Source: Bretschneidera sinensis (taxonomy: Eukaryota > Streptophyta > Magnoliopsida > Brassicales > Akaniaceae). From it: a DNA stretch of 64,000 nucleotides. This document shows, one piece after another, positions 1-11,278 of this stretch (position 1 is the first letter of the stretch; every line of letters begins with the position of its first letter). Location: positions 58,108,501 to 58,172,500 of the forward strand of contig CM043697.1 of the NCBI GenBank assembly GCA_023935145.1, read 5' to 3'. The translations under genes and the position numbers were made by a program. Under the pieces are notes generated by a model, which was given only the letters and a program-made list of their open reading frames with translations, was not told the DNA's origin and did no database searches.

Positions 1-429
1 AATTATTGGTAAATTTGTGGATACAGAATATAAGTGTTACAGAAAAGTGGTGACTTTGAGACACGTATTAACGTTATCTTTAAGGCTTTATTTGTCTTTA
101 GTTGATGATTGTTTTGGGTTCTAACAAATAGTCCTCCAAGATACTCAAAGTCTCTAAGAATCTCTAAGAGAATAATCAGAGATTCTTCTTTGAGTTCTCT
201 TTTGAACAATTAAAGAAAATTAGTTGTATAATTTTTCAGAAAAAGAAGAAGAAGATGAAATTCTGTAAAGATGAAGTAGTTTATTTAGGAAGTTATTAGT
301 AGTATATATAGTGTTCATTTGAACTTCCAATAATCAGAAAGTAAAGAGTTATGATCTAAAAACACAGTTCTTGAAGAAAGAATACAACTCTTTGAAAAAG
401 TATAGCTATTGGAATTTAAAATTTCAAAA

Positions 430-1150
430 GTAATGAACATCTAGTCGACTGTATATTACTCCCAATCGACAAGGTTAGTGTCACTTGAGGTAGATTATAT
501 CAGATGTTGGGCATCCAGTCGACTGGGCATTGTTTTAGCCGATTAGAAAATTTTTTTGAGCCAAACTCCGAGTCGACTGGACAATTACCCAGTCGACTGC
601 CTCATTGTTTTTCTAACAAAACTCCAACATGCAAACTGTTAGATAGATTGTAATTTAATTAATTTCAGAAATACTGCGTTGCAACTATTCACGTATTTTG
701 ATCCAACGCGATCTGGACCGTGTAAATTAATAGACACGATCCAATGGCTAAAATTTTAATAGTGAATAGGTTATGTCTTTTTACGAATAGATTGCAACCA
801 TTCCAAAGAATATCTCTCTTTACTAATGTGTTGCAACACTTCCAAAGAGTATGTTTTTTACGAATGGGTTGCAACCATTCTAAAGAGTGCAACCATTCCA
901 AAGAGTATTTTTCTTTACGAATGGGTTATGACCTTTACAAAGAGACATGTTTCGGTCTATATAAACCAAACGAATTCTGTCATTTAGATATTCCAAAAAC
1001 TTTATTTTTTTGCTCTTTATAATTCTTTTGTCAACGATTTTTGAATGCTTTGTTGTATCCTGAAAGTTATTTTGTCCAAATTCGTGTGAAGACAAATATC
1101 TCCTTTAAGATAGCAATCACACCATTCAAAGCATATTTTAATTTCCTTCA
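430..1150 (+). repeat. Diverged LTR remnant with SalI palindromes and TATA box
   Basis: The region carries about five degenerate copies of the palindrome CCAGTCGACTGG (430-605), a short tandem repeat (776-938) and a TATATAAA box at 958-965. The same order, palindromes then TATATAAACC, occurs on the - strand in the Sirevirus-like LTRs at 30.5-31.6 and 38.8-39.9 kb and in the solo LTR at 40.5-41.6 kb. I infer a diverged, + oriented LTR of a related element. I could not fix its ends or a target-site duplication, so the borders are approximate. Confidence 0.4.
776..938 (+). repeat. Minisatellite, about 39-bp unit, 4 degenerate copies
   Basis: Four to five imperfect copies of a unit with the pattern TTTACGAATGGGTTGCAACC followed by ATTCCAAAGAGTAT are read head to tail. 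One copy is shortened, so that GCAACCATTC(C/T)AAAGAGT occurs twice within about 35 bases. Short ORFs across it simply follow the repeat and are not considered genes. It lies just upstream of the TATA box of the LTR remnant. Confidence 0.75.
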
Positions 1151-1192
1151 TCTACACAAAATTTCCAACACAAACTCATCAAGAACAGCTGT

Positions 1193-2232
1193 TGTTTGAG
1201 GGCGGGTGGTGTTAGCAGTGGTTTGGGTTTCCCCGATCCCGAGCTGGGTCAAAATAAACGTTGATAGTACGATGTTCCGTGATTGATAGCTCATAGGAGT
1301 GGGTGACTCAAGACAAGACTGATCAAGTACTTGGGTCTATGACGGCGTCATACCCTCTCCATGATGAGGCGGCTATGGTGGAATCCAAAGCAATGATGAA
1401 GGGGCTGAAGTTCACATGGGAGGCTAACTTTCTCCTCAGGTTATTCTCAGAGATGCGCAGATGGTGGTTTTGGCGTACGTTGCAATCTCCCAGTTTCACA
1501 TTTGCCAGTTTTGCTCACTTGGTGCTTGAAACTCACTTGGTATTTTCATTGGTAAAATATATAATCGTCTCATGCCTAATGAAAAAAATTAGATTTGATA
1601 AAAATAAGATGATATCTGTTGATGCCAAAAAAATGGTTGGTGCTGATGTGGCCTGGGTGCTGACGTGGCCTGGGCCCTGTACAAGTAACAAGGATGAACT
1701 AAAGGCTCTCAGAAGGAGGGGAGGGGGAGGCCTCCGAGGGCGCTCCAAAACTTAAGTTAGCATGAGGGCTTAAAGGAGATGCCAAGGGCTTAAGTAAATC
1801 GTGCGTGAGCAGATTAGTCTGAATGAATATAAATTCCATACCTTGGCTTATTTATAGCCATCCGCCTGTGGGAGGGCATTGATTATAGGCTCAGGGGACG
1901 GCGTGCTGCAGGGTGGCTGCAGGGCGACGTGCCGTAGGGTGACTGCAGGGCAGTGTGCCATATGGTGTTTGTAGGACTGTGGATGTTGGTGGCTGTAGGG
2001 CGGCATGTTGTAGGATGGCGTAGAGCTGTGTGCGTAGAGAGGGCCTAGGTGTAGGTTTGTCGGGCTGTTCTTCATTGAGCCGGAGAGTCTGCTGGACCAG
2101 AGAGTTTACTGGGCCCTACTAGGCCGGAGAGTTTGCTAGACCGGTGTGCTTACTGGGCAGAGAGTCTACTGGGCCAGAGTATTTTGGGCCGGAGGGTTTA
2201 CTGGGCCAGAGTGTTTTGGGCTACATCAATAT
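1193..2232 (-). repeat. Probable LTR or LTR fragment, reverse orientation
   Basis: This is a GC-richer block in AT-rich surroundings. Read on the - strand it would start TGATGTAGCCCAAAA (2232 downwards) and pass through a GGCCCAGTA-rich stretch of short repeats (2080-2230), a second GC-rich repeat zone (1890-2060) and a TATA-like AAATAAGCC. The block has no conserved ORF; the 150-codon ORF at 1303-1755 has no recognisable domain and is probably chance. The LTR call rests on composition, short terminal TG..CA and repeat structure. No target-site duplication was found. Confidence 0.3.
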
Positions 2233-4167
2233 TTATATTTTTTTTTGGGTGGATATGAAATAACAGATTTTACTAATAAAAACAACACTATCTCATTCCT
2301 TCAATTTTTCTCAAGGTTAATTTTAGTATAAATTCTATTTCACTCTTTATACAAACCAAAAAAAATCTATCATTTAGAATTGTTTCTTTATGGCTTGCAC
2401 ATTACTTAATTAGTAATCACTTTTTTTTTTCTCTAAAGAGGAAATTCCAAGTTCAAACTCCTACCCTAAATTATAGAAAACATAAATTGTTTCCTCGAGT
2501 CATATAAAAAAAAATCTATTTTTTTATATTTTATTTTCAAATAAAATAAAATAAAAGAGAGTTAAAATTAGTATGATGGTTGAAAACATAAAATATTTTC
2601 TCAAAAATGAAATTGAAATAAAATAAAATTCAGAAAAATGTAAAAGAAAAAGTTGTTTTCACTGTTTTAGTAAAATTAAAAATTAAAATAAAAAATGAAT
2701 TCCTATGAAAGTGCATACTACTACGATAACTCCCTCTAAAATAAAGTTGAGTTGTTCATGCCTCACTATTCTATTTTTTTATAAAACAATATATTTGATA
2801 TTAAAAAAATCTCAATGTACTCTAAACATGAGACTAGGTGAAACCTTACCAGTAGCTTAACTATCCTCACTTACCTTTTTCAACATCCTTATCCTATCAA
2901 TACTCAAATCGCTGAATATAGCCATATTGTTTCGCCGTTAGTATTTATTCGGCTGTTATTGAGTATCAGAAAATCCATTGAACGTTTCCCGAAAAGATTA
3001 GGACATGACATAAGTCCAATCTTTCCTATACCTTTGTTGGCAATCTTAATGTGGACGAATAACAGAACCACTCGCGATGAAACTGCGTGCCAAACAATAC
3101 TCATTTACACGATAAGTTGGTTGGAAGTTCGTTGATTTCAAATTTTTGTGTAGATGCAATTTTGTGACTCAAGTCACATGAAAGACAATTTTTAGTTTAA
3201 TTAAAAACACTTTTAAGAGTTTGTGACAGAACCAACCAAATATAAAATCTTGGAACGCTTTACCAAAAGTGTGGTTTAATTGTTTTACAAGTGTAACTTA
3301 AATTTAAAGATTGTAATGATTGGTCGAACAATTCGATTAATTTGAAAAGTTCGATTTGAAACTCGATTAAATCAAACTCGAGCTCAATTAGTTTATTAAG
3401 TTGAGTTCGAGTAATGTCAAATTCGACTACTTAGACTCGCGAGCCAGTTTGATTTAATTAATAAATTAAATAAATATTATATATATTATATTTATTATAT
3501 ATATATATATTATAAAAACATATATATTTATTTTATTTTTAAAATATAAATACCAAATTTATTTATTTTATTTATAAAAACATATATAAAAACATCTCGG
3601 TGTATTTTGCACAAAATATCAAAATTTTGTTAGAAGATATTTTCATTTCTTCCTGCTCAAAATTTAAAATGTGTTGAGCTATCAATGCTTAATAGAATCT
3701 CCCACCAAATCAATCTCCAATAAATAAGTTGTTTTTCTTGATCGAAAATTCATAAATGGAATTTCAGAAAATTGATATTTCATTGGGTACTTTTCCATTA
3801 GATGCGTAAATGAATTCTTTTGATTCCATTGTTTCTTCCCTCATGTTAACGAGCAATTAGCATCAACGTCAATTTAAAATTAAAATATTTATGAAGCTAA
3901 AAAGTTTTGAACGAAGATTTTAAATACCATATGTAGTTTTTTATTTCAAGAGATAAACTCATTCATAACATCTCATTCACAATCAAAAGGATTATACTTT
4001 AATCGATCTTCTTTCATTTCTCCTTTATATAACAAAGACATGAACCATAATTTTCATTATTGGTTGATGTGAGATTATGCAATAACAAACATTAAACCAT
4101 ATGTTTATATATAAAGAAAAGAATCAATTGACGTAATCAACTGATTTATGCAATTAAAAAGAAAAGA

Positions 4168-4223
<56 letters not shown>

Positions 4224-4962
4224 TGTTTTCAGAGGCAAGGGCATTGAGCAAGATGTTTTGCCTCAATGAGGCGAGGTGTAAGCCCCGAGGCTTTGGGGCG
4301 TAAGCCTTTTGAAATGTTGGAGCGTTTTCAATAAAATAATATTAACTAAATTATAAAAATATTAAAAAATTGAAATAATATAAATTAATTAATTATCAAT
4401 AAACTTTACTGACTTAAGACCTATGAATGAATATTTATCAAAATATTTTTACACAAATATCAAACAATTTGATGAAAATTTTAATCACATATGATATTAG
4501 AGGTATGCTATTGTTTGTTGCATATGTATCCATCAATTTATACTATGGTCCTTCAACATAGTGGTTCCATTTGTAATGGCATCCAATCAAAATGTTGAAA
4601 ATTTAAAATTCTGACCTAAAAGGTTGAAAATCCGGGTAAGTCTTTTGAATTTTTTGGGGCGTTTTGAAATTTTAATAAAATAATATTAATTAATTAATTA
4701 GAATAGTAAAATAAAAATAATTTAATTTGTAATTAATTAATTAATTATTATCACAATTTAATACTTTACTAACTCTCTATAGTCTAATAATTATAATTTT
4801 ATAAATATAAATATTAATATTTATTTATATATAAATTATATGAAGTATAACTTATATTTCTATATTGTTGTAATTTGTAAGTGATTAATTAAATAGTTTG
4901 TAATTATTATTAAATTAGATAACATGTATTATATATTTATGAAGTGTAATAATATCACATCA
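2233..4962. other. AT-rich intergenic DNA, no gene seen
   Basis: No ORF with recognisable protein similarity is present. The stretch holds poly-A/T runs, an AT-rich block at 3470-3590, a dinucleotide repeat at 4171-4220, and a dispersed-repeat-like piece from 4221 (CAGTGTTTTCAGAGGCAAGG, then GAGGCGAGGTGTAAGCCCCG). Part of the latter (around 4310-4400) recurs diverged around 4635-4740. It may be a decayed DNA transposon, but no clear second terminus is visible. Confidence 0.6.
4171..4220. repeat. (AT)25 microsatellite
   Basis: Uninterrupted AT dinucleotide run of about 50 bases. Confidence 0.98.
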
Positions 4963-5071
4963 AGAGTGCTAGCTCAATGGTAATGTCTATGATTCTTTAG
5001 GTCATGGGTTCGAGCCGCAGGGAAGAAAACTTGGCTGATTTAACCAAAACGACATCCAAATCGAAACGATG
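4963..5071 (+). repeat. tRNA-derived SINE-like fragment
   Basis: RNA polymerase III internal promoter boxes are visible: box A TAGCTCAATGG at 4970-4980 and box B GGTTCGAGCC at 5007-5016, about the spacing seen in tRNA-derived SINEs. The acceptor-stem halves do not pair, so this is not an intact tRNA gene. It ends directly against the 5' LTR of the Copia element (5072), so its 3' tail may have been lost or replaced. Alternative reading: a decayed tRNA pseudogene. Confidence 0.5.
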
Positions 5072-5755
5072 TCTAAGGTTTAAACAAGGTTGGAGAAGCT
5101 TCAGCATCAAGTCTCCAGGCCGCGGCTCAAGGTGTGTGCTCCTCACCCTACAGCAAGTCTAGGATGTGTGCCCTCTAGGCTGCGCCACGGCTCAACTTCC
5201 CCAAGGTGCGGCGCCCAACAAGGTGAAGAGTGGTGGTGGTTCAGCCCTGTTCTAGGTCGCGGCTTGAAGGCACACCTGATGCTTATGTTTAAGCATTTCA
5301 AATGGTGCGTGAGGCATAATCAAAATGCATAGGATCACTAAGGATTGTTGAAAGGCTATGATTGATTGGTCCTCAAGATCTAAGGGTGGAGATTGACTTC
5401 AAAGATTGGCTCAAAAAGTGGTGCACTATATAAAGGGTCACCTAGCTTCAATCTCAACAAGTGTGACATACAAGTGATCATCATACAAGAAAATTCAAGT
5501 GCAGGTGTGAGAGTGCAAAGACACAAAACACAGGAGAGGCACTAGAATAGATCTCAAAGAGAGGCTAGTTGTTTAGAGAGAAAGTAGTATCACTTTCTGT
5601 CGGGGACATAGGCTATTTCCAAACCTCGATAACAAATTGCTTGTGTTCTTTCTTTTCTTTGATTTTATGTTTCTATTTCTGATCATTACAAGTCATTCTA
5701 GACTTAGGTGTTTGGAAGATCACCACCTGGGCATCTTGAGGGTAATTTCCCAACA
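5072..5755 (+). repeat. 5' LTR of the Tork-like Copia
   Basis: It aligns with 9685-10498 and ends in CCAACA. Relative to the 3' LTR it lacks the terminal TGTTGGTATTTA and has two internal deletions near 5583 and 5597, which remove most of the segment found at 10207-10350 in the 3' copy. The short ORF at 5090-5332 recurs in the 3' LTR at 9704-9946 and is LTR sequence, not a gene. Confidence 0.92.
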
Positions 5756-5756
5756 G

Positions 5757-5768
5757 TGGTATCAGAGC
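5757..5768 (+). promoter_or_regulatory. tRNA-iMet primer-binding site
   Basis: TGGTATCAGAGC lies one base after the 5' LTR end and is complementary to the 3' end of plant initiator methionine tRNA. It is the minus-strand priming site of most plant Copia elements. Confidence 0.95.
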
Positions 5769-6094
5769 TTGGGACAGTTGGTATCGGAGCAAGAATAGGA
5801 GGTTATCGGAGCAAGACTCCAAGAATCAAAGGTCAACTTCTTGGGTGATTCAAGAACGGAGTAGAGATCTATATCTGATTGTGTTCTTGAAGTGATTCAA
5901 AGACGGAGTAGAGATCAATATCTGATCGTGTTCTTGAGGTGATTCAAGAACGGAGTAAAGATCAAGATCTGATCATGTTCTTGAGGGTGATTCAGGAATG
6001 ATATTGAGATCAATCTTCAATCGTGTTCTTGAGATTTAGAAGAAGTTGGAAAGCAATTGTGGGTGCTGCATAAATCTGGGATTTTCTCCGCAAG

Positions 6095-6560
6095 ATGATT
6101 TCAAACTTCATTGTTGAGAAGTTTGATGGAAATTGAGACTTTTCCCTTTGTAAGCAGAAGATCAAGGCGGTTCTTATGCAACAAAAGGTGGACTTAGCTA
6201 TTGGAGAAGATGACGCTTTTCTAGTAAGTATCACGGAGGTCCAACGGAATGAGATGAAGAAGATGGCGTATAACACCATCTTTCTGCATATGTTGAATAA
6301 TGTCACAAGGGAGTGTGGAGACTCAGAAGATCCAGCTGTAATTTGGAAGAAACTAGATGAGTTGTTTCTTACCAAGACTCTCCTAAATAAGAGGTATCTT
6401 TGTAAACGAATCTTTGCTTTTAAAATGGATCCTGATAAAGAGTTGCAAAATAATTTTGATTCCAAGATGAGGAGTGCATCAAGTGGAGAAGAAGTGTTCG
6501 TTAGAGGAAGGCCAGCAACTCGGTATGGCAGTACATGGCTACTACCGGGACAAAGGTAGA
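6095..6560 (+). pseudogene. gag fragment of Tork-like Copia
   Basis: A reading frame begins with ATG at 6095 and resembles Copia gag (UBN2-type): a short N-terminal segment, one in-frame TGA soon after the start, then an ORF from 6176. That ORF carries the helical segment with WKKLDELFLTKTLLNKRYL typical of these capsid proteins. At about 6480-6560 the gag frame gives way to the +1 frame that holds the zinc knuckle and pol. The middle of gag is shorter than usual. It is non-functional because of the stop and frame change. Confidence 0.8.
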
Positions 6561-9476
6561 GGAGAAAGCTATGGGAAAGCTTACAGTAACATACATGGCT
6601 ACTACCGGGACAGAGGTAAAGGAGAAAGCCATGGGAAAGCTTACAGTAACATACATGGCTACTACTGGGACAGAGGTAGAGGAGAAAGCCATGGGAGAGC
6701 GCACTCCAAACCAAGATTTGGAGGGAAGAGATGCTTCCACTGCCATAAGGAGGGTTATTTCAAGAAAGATTGCAAGAAGATGATAAGGGATGATGGAGGA
6801 AGCTATACCAAGAATAGAGAGGCTTCAGTTGCCAAGGGAGAACAACAAGATGATGATGTTCTTGTTGTGTGCTCAAGTGTGACCAAAGGGCAAGAAGGTA
6901 GTGGCAAATGGATATTGGATACCGGGTGCACTCATCATATGTGTCCTCACAGGGATTGGTTCAATAATTTCAAGGAAACTGATGATGGAAAGGTTTTTCG
7001 GGAGAATGATACTTCTTACCAAGTGAGGGGCACGGGAGACATCCAGTTGAGGATGTTTGATGTAATGACTAGGCTTCTGAGGAATGTGAGATATCTTCCG
7101 GAGTTGAGAAGAAATGTGATCTCATTGGGGCAGCTAGATTCCATGGGGTACACATACAAGGCAGAGGGAGAAAATATCAAGGTAACCAAGGGATCTTTGA
7201 TAGTGATCAAAGCTGCAATGAAGGATGGTCTCAATGAGATAATCGGAGACATGGACATCAAGGATCAAGAAGCAAGCTTGATGGCTGAGATGGATAAGGT
7301 AGCTCTTTGGCACAATCGCTTGGGATACATGAGCGAAAAGGGCTTGCAAGTTCTCAACAAGGATGGATTACTTGATGGTGACAAAGTAGAGAAACTTGAT
7401 TTCTACGAATGTTGTGTTCTTGGGAAACAACATCGGATCAGCTTCAACACCGGAGTGCACAAGTCTAAGAGCATTCTTAACTACATTCATACGGATCTTT
7501 GGGGACTAGTAAGAACACCAACACAGGGAGGTAATCTTTACTTTCTGTCTTTAATTGATGATTATTCTAGAAAGGTTTGGGTTTATATTTTTAAAAATAA
7601 ATCAAATGCTTTGAATAAATTTGTGGTGTGGAAAAGGCTGGAAGAGACTCAAACGGGTAGGGTACTTAAGGTGTTAAGAACTGATAATGGCTTATAATTT
7701 TTTAACAAGGAACTTGATCAATTTTATAAGTTAAATGGCATTCTTAGACATAGAACGGTTGTGAAAACCCCTAAGCAAAATGGAGTTGCTGAGAGGATGA
7801 ATAAAACCCTTATGGAAAAGGTTAGGTGCATGGTTAGAGGATCTGGATTACCCAAATGTTTTTGGGGGGAAGCGATGTCTACTATTATGTTTTTGGTTAA
7901 TAGATCACCCTCTAAGGATGTGGACATTAAGACTTCAGAGGAGATGTGGAGTGGTAAACCCCTTGAGTTGGACAACCTTAAAACTTTTGGATGTGGTGCG
8001 TTTGCATATCAAAAGGATAATAAACTTAGCCCAGGATCTAGAAAGTTTGTGTTTCTAGGATATAGGGAAGGGGCTAAAGGGTATAGGTTGTGGTCTTTAG
8101 AGCAAAAAGGATTTTAACTCATAATAAGTAGGGATGTCATTTTTAATGAGCATTTATTTCCCTATTTAGAGAAAACTAACCCTGCAAGAGCTAGTGAGCA
8201 AACCAGTTCGGTATTTGTGGAGCATAGTATCAAGGAATATTTAGTTCAAGTAGAGCAAGGAAAGCAAGAGGGTTCGGACCAGGTAGAGCCCATTGATGAA
8301 TTCCAAGCTCAGGACACTCATGAGGAGGCTGAACTAGAAGGGGATGATGCAGTAAGTCAGAATGACTATCAGCTCATAAGGAACCGGGAAAAAAGGCTAG
8401 TCAGACCACCTTCGAGATATGGTTTTGTGGCTGCGAATGCATTAGCTCCTTAGACAAAATGAGGGATAAGTGAACCAGAGACTTACATTGATACCATGGC
8501 ATGTAAGGATTCGTTAAGATGGAAGCTAGCTATGGAGGAAAAAATGGATTCTTTGAGGAAGAACAACTCCTGAGAATTGGTGCACATTCCAAGAAAACAG
8601 AGAATTGTGGATTGTAAGTGGACTTAAAAGATCAAAGAAGGGAACCCTCTAGGGGATGAAGTTCGGAATAAAGCTAGGCTGGTGGCGAAGGGGTTCACGC
8701 AAAAGGACAACATAGATTTCATAGAAACTTTCTCACCAGGACACAAGGTGGATGAAGTGGTGATTATCCTCGTCTATGTTGATGATATGCTGTTGGTTCG
8801 AAACAGCAGGGAGATGATAGAAAGGTTGACATCTCAACTCAGTGAGGAGTTCGAGAGGAAGGATCTTGGCCTTACACAAAAGATCTTTGAGATGAGAATA
8901 ATTCGGCAAAATGAGAGAAAAAGTTTTAAAGGTTTCTCGGTCTTCCAACATAGAAAAGGTGTTGTACAAGTTTTCTATGGAAGATGGTAAACCAGTGAAG
9001 ATTCCCCTTGCTAGTCATTTCAAGTTCTCCAGCGAACAATGTCCTGGAACGGATAAAGAGAAGAAGGAAATGGATAAGGTCCCTTACTCTAGTGTGGTTG
9101 GATCAGTCATGTTCATGATAGTAAGCATTAGACCCGACATTTCTCAGGCAATGGGTGTTCTCAGCAGATTTGTGAGTAATCTCAGAAAGGAGCTTTGGCT
9201 TAGTATGAAGTGGTTGCTGAGGTACTTGAAGGTTCAGTGTAGCCAGCAGTAGCACTCTTAACAACCGAGGCTGAGTACATAGCGGCTTTGAAAGCCATAA
9301 AGGAGGCTATGTGGTGCAAAGGGTTGTTGGATGAGTGGAAGGGCTTAAAAGAGCAGGTGGTGGTGTCTTCGAATAGCCAAAGTGCGTGGCACTTGTGTAG
9401 GAACCCGGTGTTCCATGAGAGGACTAAGCATGTGGATGTTCGGTATCATTTCATTCAGGAAAATGTTACGAAATGA
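6474..9476 (+). pseudogene. pol remnant (NC-PR-INT-RT-RH) of Tork-like Copia
   Basis: Domains in order: a zinc knuckle CFHCHKEGYFKKDC (the usual His is Tyr); protease WILDTGCTHHMC with the D-T-G triad; a pre-integrase HNRLGYMSEKGL; an integrase core HTDLWG ... DDYSRKVW ... RTDNG, where the frame is cut by TAA at 7695; the integrase C-terminal part 7761-8453; RT entry ARLVAKGFTQ (about 8670); the YVDD box (about 8778); and RNase H TEAEYIAALKAI ... RTKHVDVRYHF (9270-9470). Most of the RT fingers/palm between FIETFSP and the YVDD box is missing. One frame (6474 onward) holds to about 8900 with several stops, then shifts. No active product is expected. Confidence 0.9.
6535..6714 (+). repeat. 60-bp tandem triplication in the nucleocapsid region
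   Basis: Three head-to-tail copies of a 60-bp unit that starts ATGGCTACTACCGGGACA. Because 60 is a multiple of three, the pol frame encodes three 20-residue repeats beginning HGYYRDKGRGES, rich in Gly, Arg and Tyr, just before the zinc knuckle. All three frames stay open over it, so overlapping ORFs there are artefacts of the repeat. Confidence 0.95.
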
Positions 9477-9673
9477 TGCATTCATATGGACAAAGTCGCA
9501 ACGGAAGAAAGTCCTGCAGATTTAGGTACCAAAGGTCTACCTCTAAGTAAGTTCAATCATCGACTTGGACTTCTTAGGATTGGAGTCGGTTGAATGATGA
9601 CTCAAGTTGAGTTTGGATACTAAGTTCTCTGCAAAAGGAGTTCGGGTTTAATCACTTAGACAAAGGTAGAGAT

Positions 9674-10493
9674 TGTTGGTATTTATCTAAGGTTTAAACA
9701 AGGTTGGAGAAGCTTCAGCATCAGGTCTCCAGGCCGTGGCTCAAGGTGTGCGCGCCTCACCCTGCAGCAAGTCCAGGATGTGTGCCCTCCAGGCCACGCC
9801 GCGGCTCAGCTTCCCCAAGGTGCAGCGCCCAACAAGGTGAAGAGTGGAGGTGGTTCAGCCCTATTCCAGGCCGCGGCTTGAAGGCAAACCTGATGCAAAT
9901 GTTTCAGCATTTCAAATGGTGCGTGAGGCATGATCAAAACGCATAGGATCACTAAGGATTGTTGATGGGCTATGATTGATTGGTCCTCAAGATCTAAGAG
10001 TGGAGATTGACTTCAAAGATTGGCTCAAGAAGTGGTGCATTATATAAAGGGTCACCTAACTTCAATCTCAACAAGTGTGACATACAAGTGATCATCATAC
10101 AAGAGAATTCAAGTGCAAGTGTGAGAGTGTAAAGACACAAAACACAAAAGAGGCACTAGAATAGATCTCAAAGAGAGGCTGATTGTTTAGAGAGAGAGTA
10201 GTATAGATTGGGGAGAAGGGCTTTGTAATAGTTCCTTATCACTTTCTGTTTTCTCTTCTTTCTTTTTTCAAGAACTTGAGATTCTTAAAGAGGTGTTGCT
10301 GTATCTGTAAAGAACTCATTGATTTAGTGTAGAGGAGGAACTCACGGGGACATAGACTATTGCCGAACCTCGATAACAAATTGTTTGTGTTCTTTCTTTT
10401 CTTTGATTTTTGTTTCTGTTTCTGATCATTACAAGTCATTCTAGACTTTGGTGTTTGGAAGATCACCATCTGGGCATCTTGAAAGTGATTTCC

Positions 10494-10498
<5 letters not shown>
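9674..10498 (+). repeat. 3' LTR of the Tork-like Copia
   Basis: It begins TGTTGG and ends CCAACA, perfect 6-bp terminal inverted repeats. It is preceded by the purine-rich tract AAAGGTAGAGA at about 9662-9672, the plus-strand primer site. This is the more complete of the two LTRs (825 bp). Confidence 0.93.

Positions 10499-10564
<66 letters not shown>
10499..10564. repeat. (AT)n microsatellite next to the 3' LTR
   Basis: About 33 AT dinucleotides directly follow the LTR end, which hides any target-site duplication. Confidence 0.97.
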
Positions 10565-10567
<3 letters not shown>

Positions 10568-11278
10568 GGTTTGATTTATGTCCATAAAAAGTCGTTAAAC
10601 TAAAATAAATTTAATCAGAAATAAATTAGAAAACTAAAAACTGAACCATAATCATCATAGTGCCAGGATCAATGTCAAAATATAGATAGATAATATAAAT
10701 TTCTTTCAAAACCCAAAATAGTTATCCTAGAAAACCCATAACAATTAAATTATCATAAGTATTGTTTTAATAACTAAAATACATAGTTTTAAAAAAAAAT
10801 TTAATTAATATACAGAACTAAATATAAAATAATTAATTTAAGTATATCATTATAATAATATAAAAATTAAAATTTAATAATAATATATATTACCATAATA
10901 TATAATAGTAATACTTTTTGTAATCATCAAAATTAAAATTTTATCACTATTTTGTATTAAAACTTTTGTAATTAAAAGCTTGAACATGGAGTTAAGGAAG
11001 CTTTGTAAACATAAAATTTTATTTTAACCCCTTTTTTTTATAAAATAAAATTTTATTTTAATCCTTAGTATGTTCAATTAAAACGCGAGTAACCTTATTC
11101 TCGTACACTCCAACGACCCCAACAACTAATTGCTTGCTTTACATCCAGCCAGTTTATTACTAGTCCCATCACAAAACCTTATATATTCAAATCGAATGAC
11201 AGAAAACAGTTCTTTCTTCATTCCACTCCCTTCCTCTGCAAAATCCTCAGATAATCTCTAACCCTGATTTTCCCAAAA
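10565..11278. promoter_or_regulatory. AT-rich upstream region of the ACX3-like gene
   Basis: No ORF of note. The DNA is very AT-rich to about 11090 and then turns pyrimidine-rich up to the start codon (TTCTTTCTTCATTCCACTCC near 11210), as expected of a promoter and 5' leader. A TATATATTCA at about 11180 may be the TATA element. Confidence 0.5.

Larger units (their letters stand above)
5072..10498 (+). mobile_element. Degenerate Copia (Tork/Tnt1-like) LTR retrotransposon
   Basis: This is a complete-length but dead element: 5' LTR 5072-5755, PBS 5757-5768, gag/pol remnants 6095-9476, polypurine tract about 9662-9673, 3' LTR 9674-10498. Domain order is gag, zinc knuckle, protease, integrase, RT, RNase H, which is the Copia order. 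The LTRs differ in length (684 versus 825 bp): the 5' copy lacks its first 11 bases and two internal segments, so the element is old. No target-site duplication is visible, because the right flank is an (AT)n run and the left LTR end is lost. Confidence 0.93.

Noticed and set aside
1303..1755. 150-codon ORF as a protein-coding gene
   Set aside because: No domain, no splice context and skewed low-complexity end; it overlaps a repeat-like GC-rich block.
5090..5332. 80-codon ORF (and its twin at 9704-9946) as a duplicated gene
   Set aside because: Both lie at the same place in the two LTRs of one Copia element, so they are LTR sequence.
6010..6746. - strand ORFs opposite the Copia nucleocapsid region
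   Set aside because: Mirror images of the 60-bp tandem repeat, with no independent coding signal.
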